In this document: one piece after another, positions 33,401-48,400 of the stretch
Layout: every line of letters starts with the position of its first letter
How positions within the stretch are numbered: the stretch's first letter is position 1
From: Mesostigma viride
Taxonomy: Eukaryota; Streptophyta; Mesostigmatophyceae; Mesostigmatales; Mesostigmataceae
Direction: 5' to 3'
Assembly (NCBI GenBank): GCA_009746045.1
Contig: RPFO01000175.1
Coordinates: 676,501-740,000 of the forward strand
Length of the DNA stretch: 63,500 nt
Made by a program: the position numbers and the translations under genes
Notes under the pieces: generated by a model
What the model saw: only the letters and a program-made list of their open reading frames with translations
Databases searched by the model: none
What the model was told of the DNA's origin: nothing

Positions 33401-36400
33401 GACTTACGGTCCACACACAGTAGGGTCCAGGCCAATCTATCCACGAAAAAGCATCGCTTATACTACTAATAAGAACTAGTATTATACAATCCATAACCCT
33501 AATAACACATACCCCTGATAGCACTAATAACATGTAACCTTAATAGCACATGAGCACAGCGCACACCCACTCGCAGCAACTGGTCCACGTCCGCCTTGGC
33601 CATCCTACACACCCTAAACCCTAAACCCTAAACCCTCGAGCAGGAACACGTTATACCATAGTGCACTAGTAATACATCACGGCCACGAGCACTCACAGGT
33701 CCAGCACGTGGTCTACGTCCGCCTTGGCCATCTGGCCATGATCCAGCACCCGCATGAGGCTCAGGATGTCCCGGAACTCCCCCCGCCGGAAGTCCGGGCC
33801 ACGCGACATCTGCTGCCGGAGCACCGGCGACCCGGCGCCGCTCAACGCCGAGCCTTCCTCCACAGCCAAAGCGGACGACATGATGGACGAGAGCGTGGTG
33901 CCGCGGACCATGCCGCCGGACACGGCCCCCACACCTGGTGGCGGGGGCAGCCCGCCACCTGTCGCCGCCTCAGCGATGTTGGGGAGCGAGAGCGTCTCTG
34001 GGAATCCGACCACCACCGGCGGTTTTGAAGGGCCTATACTATTTGCTGACCGCGATGGCGCAAGCCCGGGTTTCCCACCCATGGCTGCCGCCACCGTCGC
34101 CAGCCCCCCACTGCCCCCCCTGCTGGCCCCCCACTGCATCATCGTGTGGAAGTAGGGGCTATCGGTGGGGGAGGGCGGCGCGGAGGGGCGCCCGCTGGCC
34201 GCCCACCCCCGCGACTCGCGCAGGAGGCAGCACACGGCGATGGACATGGAGTAGCTGATGCTGCCCACGCCCGTGTGGGACATGAAGATGTACTTGACGC
34301 AGTTCGCGCTGGCGTTCGGATCGCCGCACCCCACTCCACCCGCGTCCGCGGATGCCATGACCGCCGCCCCCCTCCCCGAATCATCCAACGAGTGCCGATA
34401 ACCGCCGCCACCTCCCTGTGACGATGCCGACTTGCTGGCGGCGGCGTCGACGGACGACCCGCCGCCACCAACCCCACTGTTGCTCCCGTAGCTTGCGCCC
34501 AAACTCCCCGTCCCTGACCCTAAACTGTTCCTCCACGCGCCCCCACCCATGCTCAGCCGGCCCCGCCCCGCGTGGCCCAGAATCACGTCCTTGATCAGGT
34601 CCACGTCGTCGGCCTCAGGCTGCCGCTCGGTCGTGCTAGGGATTCGCGCGTATGTGAGCCGGTAGCCCCTGCGCTGGAGCGCCTCGGCCACCTCCAGGGG
34701 GGTCAGCACGCTGTCCGACGTCACGGGGCGCCAGTAACTGATCACGTCCGTGCAGGGGCCTGCCTTACGGCCACGCTTGGTGGCGGATGCCAGCGGGCCT
34801 GCCCCGGCGTCTGCCACCGCTGCCGCCGCCTCGGCCTCCGCTCTGGCATCTGCCCCGATTGACCCTGATCCCAGGGACCCCAGCCCCAGGCCCACCGGGG
34901 GGGACGACCCACCCCCCGCCGACGACGTGGACGAAGACGGTCTGCCGTCCGACCTGCCCGCTTGGTTCCAGTTACTACTGTGCTGGTGGTTCAGGGACCG
35001 GTGGTGGTGCAGCGCGGGGGAGCTGGTCAGGGAACCAAAGGCAGCACCAGCCTCCGAACCCGGTGCATACGTCCCTGTGCTCGGGCCCGCGTGACCGTGC
35101 ACGTTGGAGGCGGTGCCCGCGGGGCCGCCGTGGAACTGGGTGGGGATGGCAGCATGAGCATGATGGTCTGCCCCCAAACCGCCAGGCATGGGAGAGGCGG
35201 ACGCAAGGCTGCCCGCCTGCATTCCATGGACTTGTCCTTGGCCGCCTCCCGGGGTGGGATAGCCGCCCGCCCCAGTGGCGCCTGTCCCTAATGATGCCCC
35301 CCAGCCGGGCGCCTTTGTGGGCGTGGCCGTCGGCGTCGCGGACGGCGCAGACGCCATCGGGGTGGACGACGATGACGTCGACAGCGCCGAGGGGCCAGGG
35401 GGAACCGCGGGTGCGCTGCCGGCGTACGCGTCGTCGGACGACAGACGCGGCTCCTGCCGTGAGCAGTCGGCCTCTCGGTGCAGCAGCACACGGCCGCCGC
35501 AGCAGGCCGCCTCGGCGAGGATGTCGTCCTTGAGCCTGGCCTCCATCATCTCGACGACGTCGCCGCCGATGCCCACGTTCTTGAGGGTCTGCGACGGCCG
35601 CTCGAGCTCGCGCAGCACATACGGCTTTCCCCCAATGTACACCACGGTCTCCTCGCGCAGGTCAATGAGGACCGCCCGGCAGCGCGGCCGCGATGAGGAT
35701 TCCCCACCGGTGGCGGCGCTGCATGACAGCAACGGCGGCGTCGCACCGGAGCCGTCCCCAGTGTCATTCTCTGCACCCCCCACCCGCAGTGCACCCGCAG
35801 TGGCCCCCGCCACCCCGGCCACGGACGCACCTTGGGGCATCCCAGTGCCAGCGGATGGTTGTCCCCCTCCCACGGGGCTCTCAGCCCCGGCAGCTCGCGA
35901 CGAGGAAGCGGGTAATGCTGATGCTGCGGACAAGGAGGAGCCAGGTCCGTCCATTGATGCCTGTCTGGCAGTTTGTCCGCCTCTGCCCGCCGTCACGCTG
36001 CCGGCTGCGCCCCCGAGCCCCAGAGCTGCGGCCTTGTGTGCCAGGGCATCCACGCCGCCGCTATTACTGCCATCCGTATTATTAGTAGTAATATTGCTGT
36101 CCCCATCCCCGCTTCCAGCACCACTGGCGCCCACGCGCCCGCCCGACCCGAGCATATTCCCAGGGGCGTGCATCCCTGAATCCGCCGGCGCCGCCGCCGC
36201 GCCTTCCTCCTCCTCCTCCTCCAATACCATGTCTTCCATCCCCTCGCCCGAAGAGCGGCTCTCCCTTTGGGGCTGGACCGGCGTGTTGCTGCTGCTGCCG
36301 CCATCCGGAACGGGGCCGCACCCAAGCCACCTCAGCACCTCCTCCATGCCTTCCATCGTCGGGGTAGCCATCCCGTACACACGGAAACCCTCGACCTTGC

Positions 36401-39400
36401 AGAGGCGGGGCGCGCCGGGCAGGAGGATCAGCCCGCCCTCGGCGATGTCGCCCTCACCGCCCGCGCTGGGCATGTCCAGGGGGGAGAAACCCCCGCCTCC
36501 CCCGCCGCCACTTAAGCCACCAATGCCGCCAGCAATGCCGCCAGCAATCCCGCCCATTACGCCACCATGGGCACCCGCGGCACCCAACGCGGCGGATAGC
36601 GACCCTCGGATCGCCACCGCGTTTGATGCTGCCATCTCCCCACCACTGCCAGGCATGCACGGGATGCCAGCACTAGCGTTGTCATCGCCCTTGCCGCTGG
36701 CATGGGCCTCGGCGGTGCCCGATTTGCCCGCAGTGGGGGGCGCTACCCCAGCAGCGCTGCCGGGGGGTGGCAAACCAGCCACCGCGCCGGGGGGGGGGTA
36801 ACCGGTGCCTGCGAAATTGAACGAGAAGAGACCGGGTGCATTTGCGGATGCCAGCTGGGGCTGCCTGACGGGCATGTCGTACCGTTTGAGGATGGTCATG
36901 CGACCGAGGACGGCGCCAGATCGCATCATCGGTTGCACGCTGTCGATGGGCCCCATGCGCGCGCCAGGGACGTGGAACACTCCCAGCGGGTTGTGCCGCA
37001 TCTCCCGCTTCACGTCCTTGATCTCCTCCCACTGCGACATCCACTGCCGGAAAGTCTGCTCGTGCTCCGTGTGGCCCGCACCCACGAGGTGTTGCTGCGG
37101 CGGCTGGTGGGGCGGGTTGTGCTGTTGGTTGTGGTAGTGGTAGTGGGGGTAGAGGGGCGCGGGCGGGCACTGGCTGTGGAGGTAGGCCGCGAAGGAGATG
37201 AGCATGCAGTAGCGTTCCAGGTACTCGACCGCACGGTTGAGCTCGGGCCAGCGCTCGCGGTCCTCCATCACCGGCTTGCCCAGCTCCTGAGGGAGGTGAG
37301 TGAGCCAAGAGCCAAGGCGAGAGCAAACAGCCAAGGTGAGCAAACAGCCACACTTCGATAAAATACAAATAGAATTGGTTTTGTACGAAATAAGGCATCA
37401 GTGGATGGCGAAGCATGTGTTCTGTCCCTCAGGCTTGCCCAGCTCCTGCGGGTGCGTGAACGAACCGATCAATGTATCAGTAAGGATAATTCCATTACAA
37501 GTTTAGGATAATCTGATGTCTCGAGGATCATGTCTTAAGGATCATAGATGTTTAAGTATGGACAGTGTCTTACAGAAGCAAGAATCCATAGATGGCAAAA
37601 CACGCTTCTCGTCCTCCATGACCCTTGTCCAACTCTTGCGGAAAAGCAAAGGGATGAAAACAGAGGATGGACTCCCCTTATTAAGGAGGATGGATTCCGC
37701 TTACTAAGGAGGATGGATTATCCTTATTAATGTGGACAAGAAAGATAGAGAAATAATAAAAGCCATCAGCCGGGACAGGTCCTGTACAATTTTATCGGTT
37801 GCTGGCCTTCAGCTCAAGAGATGACGTCCCAAGCAACGCGTCCACTCATGTGCCACTTGTAATTAATGAATATAGACATCATTTTCTCACCCGTTCGCCA
37901 AGCCACCAAATGTCACCAAGACCCCCTCGACCCAAGAACAACAGAGCCCTCGCCCCAAGCACAATGGAGACCTCGACCCAAAGAACAACAGAGCCCTCGA
38001 CCCAAGAACAATGGAGCCCTCGACCCAAGAACAACAGAGCCCTCGACCCAAGCAGAACGGAGCCCTCGACCCAAGAGCAACGGAGCCCTCGACCCAAAGA
38101 ACAACAGAGCCCTCTACCCAAGAACAACAGAGCCCTTGACCCAAGAACAACAGAGCCCTTGACCCAAGCAGAACGGAGCCCTCGACCCAAGCAGAACGGA
38201 GCCCTCGACCCAAGAACAACGGAGCCCTACCAAAAAAGAGGAAACTCCACCTCATTCTGCTGTCCCACCGCCCAATCGCCCGCCTGCGAGTCATCTTTGA
38301 TCGCCTCAGCCATGTGTGACTGCCTCAAGTAAACAACACAACTTTCGTTCCCTCAACCACCGGCGAGTAGTAGCGATCGCCTGACCTGCCAGCAACCTGT
38401 GATTGTGATCTGGCGCCATACCAGCAAACAACACACCTCTGCAAACTATTTCCCACCAATCAATCACCCACCCACCTGCCAGTAATCCGTGATCACCTCG
38501 AGCCAGACCAAGCAAGTAAACACCAAGCATTCCCACCTACCTACAAACCCCCTACAAACCCCTACAAACCCCCTACAAACCCCCTACAAACCCCCTACAA
38601 ACCCCCCAATTCTCCCCCCCCCCCCCCCCCCCCTGCCCGTACTTATCAAACGCCTCACCTGCCAGTAGCCTGTGCTCGCCTCACAAACTATGACGCACAA
38701 CAAGGGCATTCCCACCCCCCAACAGAGGTTTTCCACCACCCACCCACCCACCCACCCACCCACCCACCCACCCACCCACCCCCACCCACCCACCCACCCA
38801 CCCACCCACCCACCCACCCACCCACCCACCCACCCACCCACCCACCCACCCACCCACCCACCCACCCACCCACCCACCCACCCACCCACCCACCCGCCTG
38901 CCTGTACTTCTTCATCGCCTCACCTGCCAGTAATCCGTGATCGCCTCGCGCAGGTTCTGCATCTCGTCGCACTTGTCCACGACCGCGTCGACCAGCCGCT
39001 TCATCTCAGGGCCCGCCTGCAGCGTGCGCGTGAGGCGACGCACGGCCGAAAACTCGCCTGAACGGAACTCGTCAAACGTGTCCCGGTCGGCCTCCAGTCC
39101 CCCCGTGAGGGCCGCCGCCGCTGCAGCTGCAATCGATGACGAGGACGCCGAGGGGCCCCCGCCGGCGCCCCCCTGGGCGAGCAGCCCTGGGGGCAGGTCC
39201 AGGGAGTTACGGCGCGAGACGTCGAGATGGCCAGATCGGCGCTGGGCGAAGGAGCGTGGGTCGAGTCGGCCCATGTGGAGGAGGCTGAGGCAGGCGACGA
39301 CGAGCGCGGTGGTGGTGCGCCCCTTGCCCATCTGTTTGGGGGGAAATGGGCGGGGGGTGGGGTATAGGGTGGGGGTGTTGTGGGGGTTTGGGCGTGGGGT

Positions 39401-42400
39401 TTGGGTGGCGTGTGCGTAGGGATTGGGTGCAGGCGTTCATCGGGCGGAATCAGTTGCGGTACCATTATTAGGCATAGCAACATTAGCACTGGATAGCAAC
39501 ATTAGCACTGGATAGCAACATTAGCACTGGATAGCAACATTAGCACTGGATAGCGACATTAGTACTGGATAGCAACATTAGTACTGGATAGCGACTGGAA
39601 GGGGGAAGGGCAGGGTACAGGTGGTCATGGCAGAGTGTGGCCGTATTGCATGTGCCATGGTGGGCCAATGACACAATGACATGGCACGAATACGCGTATA
39701 ATAAACATAAGATGTCGCGGGGGGGGATCTCCTCACACTTGCAGATGATGGCGGTGTTGCATGTGGCCTGGGGGGGGGCAACAACATACAACGTAGTATA
39801 TATGGCACACACACATGCATAATGATCGACAGCAGGGATCGCATCAAAGTAATTCAAGTACCAATTATGATGAATGCGGGGGTAAATACCTGGCAGTTGC
39901 AGATGATGGCGGTGTTCCCCGTGGCCTCCTGGAACATGTACTGCGAGATCGCGTCAAAGTACTTGAGGGAGGGCGCCTTGCCATCTGTCATGGGGAAGCG
40001 CGCGTACGCGACAGGCACGCCGTTGGCCGCAAACTGCGCAAACACCTCCTGGGGGGTCAGCACCTGCAGGGGGGGGGGGGAACAAAGGGAAGCCAGCGTG
40101 GGCAAAAAATAAAGGGGGGGACGGTAGGCAGTAGGATTAGGTTAGGTGCTGTGTCGAGGTGAGGGATCATCGCCTGCAGCGTCAGACGAATGCGCTTCCC
40201 ACTTGCAAGAAAGGCGCGGGAAAAGGGCTGAAACGAAAGGGCGAGGTCAGAGAGCAAAGTGACTGGCAAAATGACTGAACACATACCTGCATGTGGGCTC
40301 TCCCCCCCCCCATAATTAATTTTCAAAAATACTAAAAATAAAGAATCGGTGTTCTCTGAACGTAGTTTCTTTATAACGGATGAGAATGAACGCCGCTATG
40401 TGAGTGGTGCTACGGGACGGTGGGCCTTGGGCTGGACCGGTTCCATGAGTTAGAATTAGTGGGCCAGATGTGTATGGCCATTTCTAGTCCGTTAAGTTAA
40501 GTAGCAATTAAGTTACTGCTGCTGACGGCTCATGTGGTGAGCCCGGGGTACGCCGCCCTAAAGTGCCATTTGCACGACGTTCTAGGTTTTTTCTTGTAAT
40601 TGGATATATGGGGTTATGGCGGATTAGTCAAGCCTTGAAAGCTGCCGGCCCTAATCACGCCAGCCAATTATTTGGCTGGCGGTGGCCGATTAGTGATGGC
40701 ACGGGACTGGCGTAGCATGAACAGTCACGTGCCTGTGAAAAAGAAATAACAAATTACCCTCGTCGGTGTTCTCCCCGCAGCTGGGTTCTTGACCGACGAG
40801 AGATATAAAATACTTCACGTTTGCCTGAGCGTGGCAGTGTACGGAAATCTGAAACCATTAGTAGGTTTTCCGTGCCACGTTCCAGTGCCTACCGCCTTGC
40901 TGCGGCATTTCGTGGCATGGTTGCAGTACCTGACTGCTGACTGCCGAAGGAAGGGTGGTCGGGTTTACTTTTAGTGGGCAGTGTGACGGACGACAAGTTT
41001 GTCCGCCCGCGCGAAGTAGAAAAATATTTACCAGCATCCGCTCTTATGGGTGCGTGAGGTCTCGGAAATGTGGTCGAGACGAATACCGGAATTATGCAAT
41101 ATTTCGATTCAGACCGCGTCTTAAGGGGCCAGTTTAATAGACGGACCTGGGCCGAACGGGACCAAATATTTTGGTCGGCCCAGTTGCGCTTGCGCTTTAT
41201 CGGCCGCTGGGGTGTGTGATGAGAGCCCGCTCATCAACTAAACATGAAATATGGACTGTTACTCCCCCAGGTGACAACGTTGATAGTAATCGAGATATGG
41301 TGGCATCGGGTGTCGTCCTACAAGTTGTCGTCACGTTAGGGCGACACTGGCCTTTGAGGGAGGTCCGTGATCGTTAAACGAGGCGTCTTCTTCCTTGTCT
41401 TTGCGTGCACATGCAACACCTTCTTTTACTGGCCGAGGGTGGAAGGCTAGGGGGGGCCCTGCAAAGGGTTATCGGGATGAGGCTCGCTACAGCCGCCGGC
41501 GATTGTAATGGTCGTGACCGTTGCGGCAGGGCAGCCTCGAGAGCCACTGAGCGAAAGTGGTTGGCGGAGCTTTGGGGAAAGCACCAGGAAAGGGGGGTTG
41601 GGTAACGAGAACTACAATCAATCATAAAATGGGTGCAGCGTGGCAGGCTCACCCATGGTTTCTGTAATTGCCCACTTATTGTTTCAATATCAAATGTTGG
41701 CGGATTGGTATTAGTGGGAAATAGAAAAAAACCGCGAAGAGAAAATTGAAAACGGGCCGGATGTCAGGCAGCAGGATCATGGAAACAATAATGTACTACC
41801 CTTTCCAACTTCTGCTGATTGCCCTCCCTTTTTTCCTTTAATGCTCTCCCTTGGCATTCCTACTGCCCTTCCCCCCTCCCCCCCCCCTCCCTATTATTCC
41901 CCCCCTGTTATTAGCCCCTTTCCCCCCATCCACTGCACTGTGTCAGGCCGCAAAGAAGTCCCCCCTCCCACTCCCCGTTCGTGCCCCTTTACTACAACCA
42001 CCACACACACACACGCACCGCGTCGGGCCGCGAGACCTCCTGCCACTCGTAGTGCATGTGCGCGTCCGGCGTCTCCTGGCTGACCATGATGCGGTCGCCG
42101 TGCTGGCGCGCCTCGGCCAGGATGTCCGCCTTGAGCCGCGCCTCCATCTGCTGCATGCGGTCCGCGCCGATGCCCCTGTATTCGCGCATGTTCTTGAACG
42201 GCCGCTCGACCTCACGCAGGACGAGCGGGGTCCCGTTCACATAGACGACGGGCTCCTCGCGCAGGTTGATCCACACCGCGCGCGTGTTGCCCGTGTCGGG
42301 CGCCAGCACACGGTCCAGCACCGCGCGCATGCCCTCGATGGTCGGCATGGCCAGCCCGTACACGGGCGTGTCGGGCACCTGGCAGGGGGGCGGGGAAGTG

Positions 42401-45400
42401 GGTAGGGAAAGGGAGCGCGGCCGAAGAAGGCATGAGAACGCGGGATGTACGGGCCGTGACGTTGGGCAGTCGAGAAACAAAGGCCACGTTGCTAGCTCAC
42501 AAATTTGTCAACCTGCCACAAGGCGCCGATCCCCTAATTCGCTTTGCTGAAACCCCCCTCCCCCACTAGGAACCAACCCACCAGGTGCGCATCCGGGGAT
42601 AAACCATTTGCCTATTTCACTCATCTCTCTCCTCCTCCTCCCCCCCCCCCTTTTGGACATAGCCACCGATTACTTCACCCCTCCCCCTCCTTCTGGACAC
42701 CGTCCCCCGACCCACCTGTCGAAAGTTCGGCGCGCCGGGCACGCGCTGCAGGAGCCCTGTGTTCTGACACCGCGGGAAGTGGTCCCCTTTGAGGATCGTG
42801 AGCGGGCCAAGCACCGCCCCCGTGCGCCCTGCCAGCACAGCATTGAAGTCCTCCATGGACACCCGGTGCCTGGGGACAGGAGGCATGGCCTCGGGGCCAT
42901 ACCCCCCCGCCCCGGTGGTGCCACCGCCCATGGCAGCATGCGTTGGGCTCTCGTGCCGGCTGTGGGTCGGGCTGCTCTCGGAGACCTGCTCGAGGGACAG
43001 GCAGGGGTAGCTGAGGGCCTTGATCGGGTCGCGCCGCACAAGCCGGCGCAGGATGCTGTACATCTCGGGGCGGCTCGCCATCCATTGCTGCAAGGCGGGT
43101 GGGGGGGTGGGGGAATGCAGGGAGACAAGGCAAGGAGGTGGGCATGGAGGGACTCGCCATCAATTGCTACAAAGGGGGGGGGGAGGGGGGAGGCACCCGG
43201 TTTAGGAAAGCAGGCCAAGTGTAGGAAGAGAGGCATAGCCAAGAGGCAGAGGCGAAAGTGAGGGCGAAAAGGCCACAACGCAGCTCGCCATCCATCGCTG
43301 GACGAGGGGGAAGAGGAGAGCCATGGGGAGAGGGGAACTGCACTGGAAAGGCGGGTGGAAAAGAAAAGTCAAGGCGGGGAAGAAGGGGCCGAAAAGAGAC
43401 TCGCCATCCATGCCTGGGGAGGGGGCGAGGAAGGGAAGATATGAGAGCAAGGGAAGCATGGCACAGAGGCAAAAGGTAAGATGAAGAGGGGGGGGGGGGG
43501 GGGAGGTGCAATGGCTTAGCTTATCCCGCCCCCCCCAACACAGAAAAACGGCGCCTCGGGCGGCTTGCGTGTCCCTACGTTACTATCAACACTGCTGGCA
43601 ACCATCGGAATGTGGATGTGCGGCATTATTTACCTCTGTGGATGGGCGTCCTGGGCCCACCCTGTTTGTCCATCTGTGATTATACTAAACTATGTGATTA
43701 TACTAAACACTGCGATTATACTTAACTCCGTGATTACACTAAACTCCATGATTATACTACCACATTAGTATATGATTAGACCACATTAGTATATGATTAT
43801 ACTACCACATTAGTATATGATTATACTACCACATTAGTATTAGCCACATTTGCATACGCCACAGGTAATTATCCATGCCGGCAAGGCTCACCTTAGAAGG
43901 CACATCGGGCAGCTCCCCCTTCATTTCGTGCGTTATTATACCAAACTGATACATAAACCACTTGCAGTTCTGATGCTAGCACGGCACACCTCCAGCAGCA
44001 CATTGGGCAGCTCTCCCTTCTTCTTAATCTGTTATCACACTCTGTTACCAGACTACACTAAAACACACCACCCGCAGTATCAATGCCAACGGCGTACTTC
44101 CACTAAAACACAGCACCATCTGGACTAGGTATCAATGCCAATGGGACTCGCCTTAGAAGGCACCTGCGGCAGCTCCTCAATTTGTGTTTGTACTATACTA
44201 AATACAAACCACTAGTGGTATCAATGCCGCCTCCATGGGCTCACCTCGAAGGGCACCTCCGGCAGCTCCCCCTTCTTCTCGCTCCACAGGTATGAAGAGA
44301 AGGCGATGAGGTAGTAGTAGCGCTCCAGGTACTCGACGAAGAAGCGCAGCATCGACTCGCGCTTGCGCTCCTCCGTCTGCGCGCACGGCGTGCGAGGGAA
44401 TCCATGGTACGATGCCAGGGGGGGGGGGGGGGGGAACTAAACAATTAATTAAGTGCTTTACTAGGCAAGGGGTCAAAAGAATAACTTATTAGGCAAAAGG
44501 GCCAAGGGAACGCTCGCACTCCTCCGTCGGTGGGTTGAGAGAGTCCTGTGAGGGGGTCCATGGTGAGGGGGTACGATGTAAGGGGTACGAATCCATAAGA
44601 CTAGAATAGGACGAATTAGCAGACTAGAACAGAACGAGTCAATAGACAAAAATAGAACGAATCAGTAGGCTAGAATGGAGCTCCTCCGCCTGCGCCCGAA
44701 TAACTCAAAAAGGCCGACGTAACAAAACAGAGAACAAGGTTGCGAGGGGGAACCAACAGGACAAAATGGGGTCAGCAGGGGTCGACAGAATGATGTGACA
44801 TGCCCCGAGTGGACAAGCTCCTATCCTGAGACATGACCGAACATGCCGTGCAGGAAAGCGGGTGGTAAACAGACGGCAGAATAATAACGGGAAATGCCCA
44901 GAGCCACACAAGAATCATTCAGAATGATAACATGACAAGCCCAGGGATAGCGCCGCCTCCAAGCCACTGCGGTTTTGGTATTGGTGGATCCGTGGTCCGC
45001 TGCATTTCGCGACACATAAACGGAGGCTGCAAAAAGTCTTAGTGTTAGTTTGTTCTTTGCTAGGCAAAGCCTCTAGTTAGATGACCATCACGGTCGTATA
45101 TTCATCGTGATAACGAGGACACAGTGCCCCCCCCCCCCCCTTCCCACCTGCATCTATACTACGCAAGGCATCCCATGCCCCCTCTCACCAAGCACAGCTT
45201 GTGGCAAGTGTAGTGACCAGCACTATGAAGACCATTCACCTGCGTCCACCCGCCGTTGCGGTACTGGAGGACAGTACCGCATTGCTGGCCGCTACAACAC
45301 CCCTTTGTGAGCCACAGTGACCAAACAAGAGCGCACCTGTGTCTGCACGCCGTTGCGGTACTGCAGGATAGCCTCGCGGATGTTCTGCATCGCCGCGCAT

Positions 45401-48400
45401 CGGTCGATCGTGATGTCGACGATCCTACGGCTCTCGGCCGCGCCCTCGAGCACGCGCAGGAGCGAGCGGATGACCGTGTACTCCCCGCGTCGCAGCGCAT
45501 CATCGGGCCCTGCCACCGTGTTGTGCGCGTCTGGCGTGGGGGGGGGGAGTGGAAGATGGGGATAGGGATGGGACGGGGGAGGGGACGAGATGGTGGTGGC
45601 GGGCAGGACAGAGTGCGCGCGCATGTGTGTCATATATATAGAGAGAGAGATGGAGGCATCCTGCCGAACAAGTTTTGAAGACAAACTTCATCCCTAAATC
45701 ATGCTTACTGCTGGCCACCTGCACTCCTTCCCCCTGTACCCCTGCACCCCTTCACCCCTTCCCGTACCGGTCTCTGATCCGGCCTCCAGCAGCCACTGCT
45801 TTGCCTCGTCCGGGTTCTTCTTCAGCAGGATGAGGCAGGCGATGATCATGGCGGTGGTGGTGCGCCCGCGGCCCATCTGGCAGTTGAACACCTGCGAGGG
45901 GGGAGGGGGGGGAGGGGCAGAGAGGGGGGGAGACCGAGACGTGGGACAGAGCAGTGGAAGGAGGGCGGCCGTGCACGCATGGGAAACAAAGAGACAAGGG
46001 GGTCACCAGAAACATGTAAGACGGGGGGTTACCAGCTAAGAAGGGGAGAGGGGGCGAGCAGAAGGAATACGGGCGGTGGAACGCAGGAAGGGAGAAGTGG
46101 ACTGAGCGGAAAAGAGCTCTCCCCTTGGCTAGGGGGGTGAGTGTATGCAAGGATGTATGCAGGGAGAAAGAGGGGCATGTGAGGAGCCTATTTAAGTCTG
46201 CATGTGCTAGCTGCGCGCTTTTTTTTTTTTACATGGACCAGGGCAGCAGCAGTAAAATAGCACCACGCCCTCGACAGCAGCATCCGCATCCAATGATTAC
46301 ATAGACAACGACAGCACACATATTAGAAGTGACAAGTATATAAGGACCACCGCCACCCCCTCACGCACCAGCGGCATGTGCGGGTCGTGATCGTTACATA
46401 GACAACGGCAGCACTCACACAGTAGTATAGGAGTAGTTAGTATATGAGGACCACCGCCCCCCTTCCCCCCCTACTCACCAGTGGCATGTGCGGGTCGCGG
46501 TCCCGCAGCCGGTCCACCAGCGCATCAAAATCGCGCTCCTTGGGCGCCTTCTCATCCGTGACGGGCACGCGGCAGTAGTCCACCGGGTAGCCCTCGGCCA
46601 CCAGCGACGCGTACACCTCCTGTGGGGACAATACAAACCAGCAGATAGGCAAAGCATCGACAGATAGGTGAGAAAGGGCCTGTGGGACCAGCACGGCATA
46701 CAATGTACATTTCCGGTGGGCGCAAGTGGCGAGGGCTTGGTGCGCGAACACTACCACAGCTGACCGCGGCCCATGATGTCCGACCCTGAGGACACCTCCC
46801 AAGGCCCACCTAAAGCAACATCCATCCATAGTCCAGCAATAATAAAGCAACCGCCCGTTCATGGTCCGCCCATAAACATTTTACCATAAATCAGCAGTCT
46901 GTCCATGGCCCATCCAACACACAGCAATGGTCCATGGCGCATCCAACACATAGCAACAGTCCATCCATGGCCCATCCAACACACAGCAATGGTCCATCCA
47001 TGGCCCATCCAACACATAGCAATGGTCCAGCCATGCCCCATCCAACACATAGCAATGGTCCATCCATGGCCCATCCAACACAAAGCAATGGTCCAGCCAT
47101 GCCCCATCCAACACATAGCAATGGTCCAGCCATGCCCCATCCAACACATAGCAATGGTCCAGCCATGCCCCATCCAACACATAGCAATGGTCCAGCTATG
47201 CCCCATCCAACACATAGCAATGGTGGATGGCGCATCCAACACACAGCAACAGTCCATCCATGGCCCATCCAACACACAGCAACAGTCCATCCATGGCCCA
47301 TCCAACACAAAGCAATGGTCCATCCATGGCCCATCCAACACAAAGCAATGGTCCATCCATGGCCCATCCAACACAAAGCAATGGTCCATGGCGTATCCAA
47401 CACATAGCAACGGTCCGTCCATGCCCCATCCAACACACAGCAATGGTCCAGCCATGCCCCATCCAACACATAGGAACAGTCCAGTAACCGTCCGGCCATG
47501 CCCCATCCAACACACAGTAACGGCCCAGCCACGGTGTCCGCGTGCGCACCTGCGGAGTCTGCACGGCGTTCTCATCCCCCAGGTGTTCCCAGATGTCCAG
47601 CATCTGCCCGTCGCTCGACTCGTCGCTCACCAAGATGGAGCCGTTGTAGCTGAAGGGGGACAGGGTACGGGGTACGGGGTACGGGGTACGAGGGACGGGG
47701 GAGCAGGGGAGGAGAGGGTGGGGAAACTTCACTAAGGAGAAGACGACAACGACGCAAACCACGGAAAATGCTAATAATAGAGACGGCGCCTCCTGCAACA
47801 CCTTCAGACTGCGTGGAGCCCCCACCAACGACAATCCGAACCAAAAACCAAATTACTTATTAGAACCATATTATTTAATTAGAACCAAAAACAGACAAGA
47901 CAGCTGCATCATCTCTCGTGCTGCATTAACCCATCCAGCTGTGCCTTCCGTAGACAAACCAACCAAAGGGGTACAAGTATGGAAACTGCGACACCTACAG
48001 CTGCGCCTCCCGCAGCACGTCCTCCTTCATGCGGCATCCAACCCCCCTAACCACATCACAAGGTCAACAACAAGACACGTACAGCTGCGCCTCCCGCAGC
48101 ACGTCCTCCTTCATGCGAGCCTCCATTTGCTCCACGCGCTCCGTGTTGATGCCCTGCAAGCGTGGGGTTGATTATGGGGCAAGGGCAACACATGGGGTGA
48201 GTCAAGGATGACTGGGCAAGCAGCCTGAGCACCTGCCTGCACACGCTCTGTGTTGGTTGACGCCCTGCGAGCGTGGGATCAATTACGGGAGGATACATGG
48301 GGTGAGTTAGGTTGAACAAGGGGTTCACATGGGGTGAAGGGGGGGGGGGGGCAGTCAAGGATGACTGGGCAAGCAGCCTGAGCACACTGTTGGTGCTTTA

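Noticed and set aside
35275-36801. 508-codon plus-strand frame opposite the large paladin exon
   Set aside because: Antisense shadow of GC-rich coding sequence; no conserved motif, whereas the minus strand carries paladin motifs in frame.
38584-39061. Gly-Trp-Val repeat frames and Pro-Thr-His repeat frame
   Set aside because: CACC microsatellite in intron 13.
46859-47834. Trp/Gly/His-rich and Pro/Thr/His-rich frames over 200 codons
   Set aside because: Repeat translation within paladin intron 5; only the last 100 bp (47550-47649) is a true exon.
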